A stretch of 64,000 nucleotides of DNA from contig CAJTGF010000015.1 in NCBI GenBank assembly GCA_910575585.1, positions 28,053 to 92,052 of the forward strand. Direction: 5' to 3'. This document shows positions 61,526 to 64,000 of the stretch, in pieces. The notes beneath the pieces were generated by a model. That model did no database searches. It worked only from the letters and a program-made list of their open reading frames with translations, and had not been told where the DNA came from. Source of the DNA: Clostridiaceae bacterium (GTDB lineage Bacteria; Bacillota; Clostridia; Lachnospirales; Lachnospiraceae). The stretch's first letter is position 1. Each line of letters opens with the position of its first letter. A program made the position numbers and the translations under genes.

Positions 61526-61686
61526 CTTTATTAGGGTAAAGTACAAGGAAACACGCTTTCATGCGATGATGTACTAGCGGTGCCGCAAAGGCGGTCCGAC
61601 TGTATGGTTTTTGGCTGTATGGAGCGCTGGGGACGAGGACAAAGAAGCGTATATGTGGGGGTACTGAAAAAACAAGGAGGAAGACT
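61526..61686. other. Gap between gatB and the aminotransferase, with local stems
   Basis: 161 bases. GCCGC/GCGGT-type pairing around GGTGCCGCAAAGGCGG (about 61578-61593) is present, but no T-box or known riboswitch could be identified. AAGGAGG lies directly before the next start. Confidence 0.4.
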
Positions 61687-62997
61687 ATGAAACCATATGC
61701 GGAGATGACAAAGGAAGAACTGCAGGCTTTGAGAAAAGAACTGGCAGGGAAATACAGGGAATTTCAGGGCAGGGATCTGAAGTTGGACATGTCCAGAGGA
61801 AAACCCAGCGTAGATCAGCTGGATCTGTCCATGGGAATGATGGATGTTTTGAGCAGTGATGACGACCTGACCTGTGACGACGGAACAGACTGCCGTAATT
61901 ACGGCGTTTTGGACGGTATCAGCGAGGCAAAAGAACTGCTGGCGGATATGATGGAGGTACACCCGGACCAGATCATTATCTATGGAAACTCCAGCCTAAA
62001 CGTTATGTATGACACCATTTCCCGTTCTATGACTCACGGAGTCATGGGCAATACTCCGTGGTGCCAGTTGGATAAAGTAAAATTCCTCTGTCCGGTGCCT
62101 GGCTATGACCGTCATTTTGCAATTACGGAATATTTTGGCATTGAGATGATCAGTGTCCCCATGCTGTCTACAGGGCCGGATATGGATATGATCGATGAAC
62201 TGGTGGCGCAGGACGAGTCCATAAAAGGGGTGTGGTGCGTGCCCAAGTATTCCAACCCTCAGGGGATCTCGTATTCGGATGATACGGTGCGCCGGTTTGC
62301 CCGGCTTAGGCCGGCGGCCAAGGATTTCAGGATCTACTGGGATAATGCCTATACCATCCATCACCTTTATGACTGGGAGCAGGATCATATTTTGGAGATC
62401 CTGGCAGCGTGTAAGAGGGCCGGGAACCCGGATCTTGCGTATAAGTTTGCGTCTACGTCAAAGATCAGTTTTCCGGGATCCGGTATTGCCGCAATCGCTG
62501 CTTCCCAGAACAATCTGGTGGATATTAAAAAACAGCTGTGTATCCAGACCATAGGACATGATAAAGTGAACCAGTTAAGGCATGTACGATTTTTTGGCGG
62601 TATCCATGGCATGATGGTGCATATGAAGTACCATGCGGATATCCTGCGTCCGAAGTTTGAGGCAGTGGATGAGATCTTAAAGCGTGAACTGGACGGACTG
62701 GGAATCGGCGCCTGGACTACGCCCAGAGGCGGGTATTTTATGTCCTTTGATTCTCTGGAAGGGTGCGCCAAGACGATTGTGTCCAGGTGTAAGAAAGCCG
62801 GGCTGATCATGACAAAAGCCGGGGCTACGTTTCCTTATGGAAAGGACCCGCAGGATAGCAATATACGGATCGCGCCTTCGTATCCGCCGCTGGATGATCT
62901 GCGGCTGGCCATGGAATTGTTTGCGCTTTGTGTGAAATTGACTAGTGTGGATAAACTTTTGAAGGAGATGGAAGGAAAGACGGAGGCTAATTCGTAG
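61687..62997 (+). CDS. Aspartate aminotransferase, subgroup Ic-like (Rv3722c-type)
   Basis: A PLP-dependent fold-type I aminotransferase, 436 residues. The sequence resembles the PF12897 aspartate aminotransferase group: EMTKEELQALRKELAGKYREFQGRDLKLDMSRGKPS at the N-terminus, CRNYGVLDGISEAKELLADMM, VPKYSNPQGISYSDDT with the PLP-phosphate and Asp region, the Schiff-base lysine in ASTSKISFPGSGIA, and TTPRGGYFMSFDSLEG near the C-terminus. It makes aspartate from oxaloacetate with glutamate. Position after aspS and gatCAB suggests a local supply of Asp for Asn-tRNA formation, though it may have its own promoter. AAGGAGGAAG precedes the ATG. Confidence 0.88.
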   Translation: MKPYAEMTKEELQALRKELAGKYREFQGRDLKLDMSRGKPSVDQLDLSMGMMDVLSSDDDLTCDDGTDCRNYGVLDGISEAKELLADMMEVHPDQIIIYGNSSLNVMYDTISRSMTHGVMGNTPWCQLDKVKFLCPVPGYDRHFAITEYFGIEMISVPMLSTGPDMDMIDELVAQDESIKGVWCVPKYSNPQGISYSDDTVRRFARLRPAAKDFRIYWDNAYTIHHLYDWEQDHILEILAACKRAGNPDLAYKFASTSKISFPGSGIAAIAASQNNLVDIKKQLCIQTIGHDKVNQLRHVRFFGGIHGMMVHMKYHADILRPKFEAVDEILKRELDGLGIGAWTTPRGGYFMSFDSLEGCAKTIVSRCKKAGLIMTKAGATFPYGKDPQDSNIRIAPSYPPLDDLRLAMELFALCVKLTSVDKLLKEMEGKTEANS

Positions 62998-63040
62998 AGA
63001 GGCGGACGTTAGATTATCTGAAAAATGCTAATCTGCTTAT

Positions 63041-63085
63041 AAAATCGGAGCTGCCAGTGTTTTTGGACAGTTCCGATTTTTTTTA
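63041..63085 (+). terminator. Terminator of the aminotransferase gene
   Basis: AAAATCGGA and CTGCCA in the left arm (63041-63056) pair with TGG-CAG and TCCGATTTT in the right arm (63064-63080), with small bulges, followed by TTTTT. Confidence 0.8.
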
Positions 63086-63103
63086 TAGGATCTTTATGAA
63101 ATT

Positions 63104-63778
63104 CTATTCTATTATTTGGTTTGTAAGACCAGACAAAAATTCTAAATTATTATTTATCTTTTCTATATCCCAATCCCACCAAGATAAGTTTTGCAGGTAC
63201 TCTATTGTCTCATTAGAAAAGCGGAATTTAATATGTTTGGCTGGTATTCCTCCAACAACTTCATAAGGGAGGACATTACGAGTTACAACGGCGCCAGCAC
63301 CTATAACCGCACCATTGCCAATAGAAATACCTTCTAAAATAGTAACATTGAGACAGATCAACACATCATTTCCGATCACAACAGGATTTCGATGATATCT
63401 GGAAGTATCTATTTTATCAGTAATTGGGTGTGTTGTAATGAAGCCTAATTGATGTTCTATTGGGGAAATATGAACACCTGACGAAATAGAACAAAATTTC
63501 CCAATTATACAGTTTTCAACGTAGGAATTAGTGTTGATATAGCTGAAGTCCCCGATACTTACAGAATCTTCAACGGTAGTATTTGGTGCAATATTAACAT
63601 GTTTTCCATACGAAGCTTTTAAACTAGCTGAAAGACTTTCGATTTGTGTTTGATTCTTTTCGTTATATTTATATAGCTGAAATTGTTTTATGAGCTTTTT
63701 GAAATTTGTATATATGTTCATAAATAGAGGGTTTCTTATTAAGTACTCAAACTTCGCACATAGATTTTGCCTATGCAC
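63104..63778 (-). CDS. CatB/WcaF-like hexapeptide-repeat O-acyltransferase, AT-rich
   Basis: Read from GTG 63778 it has 224 residues; ATG 63721 (205 residues) is the other possible start and neither has a good ribosome site. Left-handed beta-helix repeats run through VSIGDFSYINTNSYVENCIIGKFCSISSGVHIS and VVIGNDVLICLNVTILEGISIGNGAVIGAGAVV, with the catalytic-type His in SPIEHQLGF and the C-terminal VVGGIPAKHIKFRF. It is the xenobiotic/colanic-acid acetyltransferase type, probably acting on a surface polysaccharide sugar. The gene is much richer in A+T than its neighbours. Its 5' end lies close to a transposase-like fragment, so it may have been truncated or lost its promoter. Confidence 0.85.
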   Translation of the reverse strand: MHRQNLCAKFEYLIRNPLFMNIYTNFKKLIKQFQLYKYNEKNQTQIESLSASLKASYGKHVNIAPNTTVEDSVSIGDFSYINTNSYVENCIIGKFCSISSGVHISPIEHQLGFITTHPITDKIDTSRYHRNPVVIGNDVLICLNVTILEGISIGNGAVIGAGAVVTRNVLPYEVVGGIPAKHIKFRFSNETIEYLQNLSWWDWDIEKINNNLEFLSGLTNQIIE

Positions 63779-63826
63779 CCTGAAAATTCAATACCTGGCT
63801 GTTATTCAGTTGTCAAAAGTCTGCTG

Positions 63827-64000
63827 TTATGCTGCTTGAAGCTGCGCTTTCAGTAAACCAGGTAATGTATTCATAAATGTATCAACGAGTTCGTCGATTT
63901 TATCGTCGGACAGCTCTGTATTGTTGTTAAGTATGGTTCGGAACATTTGAAGCAGCATTCGAAATGCCTGTATCCATGTGATGTCAGACATTTCATCAGA
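63827..64000 (-). CDS. C-terminal end of a transposase-like protein (continues past the window)
   Basis: On the minus strand the last 57 residues before a TAA at 63827-63829 read SDEMSDITWIQAFRMLLQMF and end PGLLKAQLQAA. This helical tail with hydrophobic heptads resembles the C-terminal end of IS4-like transposases, but the catalytic part is outside the window, so the call is tentative. The noncoding strip between it and the acyltransferase (63779-63826) may contain the end of the element. Confidence 0.4.
   Translation of the reverse strand, partial: SDEMSDITWIQAFRMLLQMFRTILNNNTELSDDKIDELVDTFMNTLPGLLKAQLQAA

Noticed and set aside
1..64000. tRNA or rRNA genes, prophage
   Set aside because: No cloverleaf-like sequence with the GTTCGA-type T-arm and CCA end, no rRNA text and no phage structural genes were recognised on reading both strands. 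This is a negative by eye only.

Overview
The window reads as chromosome of an anaerobic, spore-forming member of the Clostridia, most likely Lachnospiraceae. The basis is a mix of signals: AGGAGG ribosome sites, TGnTATRAT-type promoters, a YyaC-type sporulation gene, a DUF5711 gene, a DnaD/DnaC-like primosome pair, a non-discriminating AspRS with GatCAB behind a T-box, preTA, and an extracellular flavin-dependent reductase. No rRNA, tRNA, CRISPR array or prophage was seen. Most of the window is moderately GC-rich housekeeping DNA. AT-rich patches at about 1.55-3.0 kb and 63.1-63.8 kb look foreign.

Layout. 0-1 kb: murG, minus strand, cut by the window edge. 1.2-3 kb: two AT-rich surface or membrane genes and a fold-back repeat. 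3-7.8 kb: PRD regulator and a lactose/cellobiose-type PTS (EIIC, small membrane protein, EIIA, EIIB) without a glycosidase. 7.9-13 kb: histidine phosphatase, HAD phosphatase, mtnN, a membrane protein and pgi. 13-16 kb: an AlbA_2/ATPase-like regulator with 11-bp repeats and a coiled-coil membrane protein. 16-22.9 kb: yyaC, an unusual MPN-like/LysM membrane protein, a 40-bp tandem repeat array, DUF5711, transketolase and glucokinase. 23-30 kb: CBS-type pyrophosphatase, HicB-like protein, flavin reductase, shikimate-kinase-like protein, then on the minus strand a membrane protein and a class A PBP. 30-37 kb: AIM24-like protein, PfkB kinase, a degenerate sigma-54-type regulator, preT-preA and DUF1097. 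37-42.9 kb: murC, a cluster of perfect DnaA boxes, dnaD and dnaC homologues, prs, Uma2. 42.9-47.4 kb, minus: mutS2, response regulator, histidine kinase. 47.6-55 kb: flavin reductase lipoprotein, HAD phosphatase, an HtrA-like protein without catalytic residues, yhaM, rlmD. 55-63 kb: decayed DNA, mntP, then T-box, aspS, gatC, gatA, gatB and an aspartate aminotransferase. 63-64 kb: an AT-rich acyltransferase next to a transposase-like fragment.

Functional groupings. The T-box leader has a plausible AAC (Asn) specifier and precedes all the enzymes of the tRNA-dependent asparagine route plus a probable aspartate-forming aminotransferase. The preTA locus pairs a reductive pyrimidine catabolism enzyme with a regulator that seems to have lost the motifs needed to drive sigma-54 polymerase, and its promoter region has sigma-A boxes and TGATAA palindromes. 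The primosome pair lies behind two tandem pairs of TTATCCACA boxes. The most novel single items are the membrane-anchored MPN-like/LysM protein, the HtrA-like pseudoprotease, the DnaA-box cluster and the degenerate sigma-54-type regulator.

Limits: all family calls come from reading motifs. No alignment, profile search or structure prediction was run.
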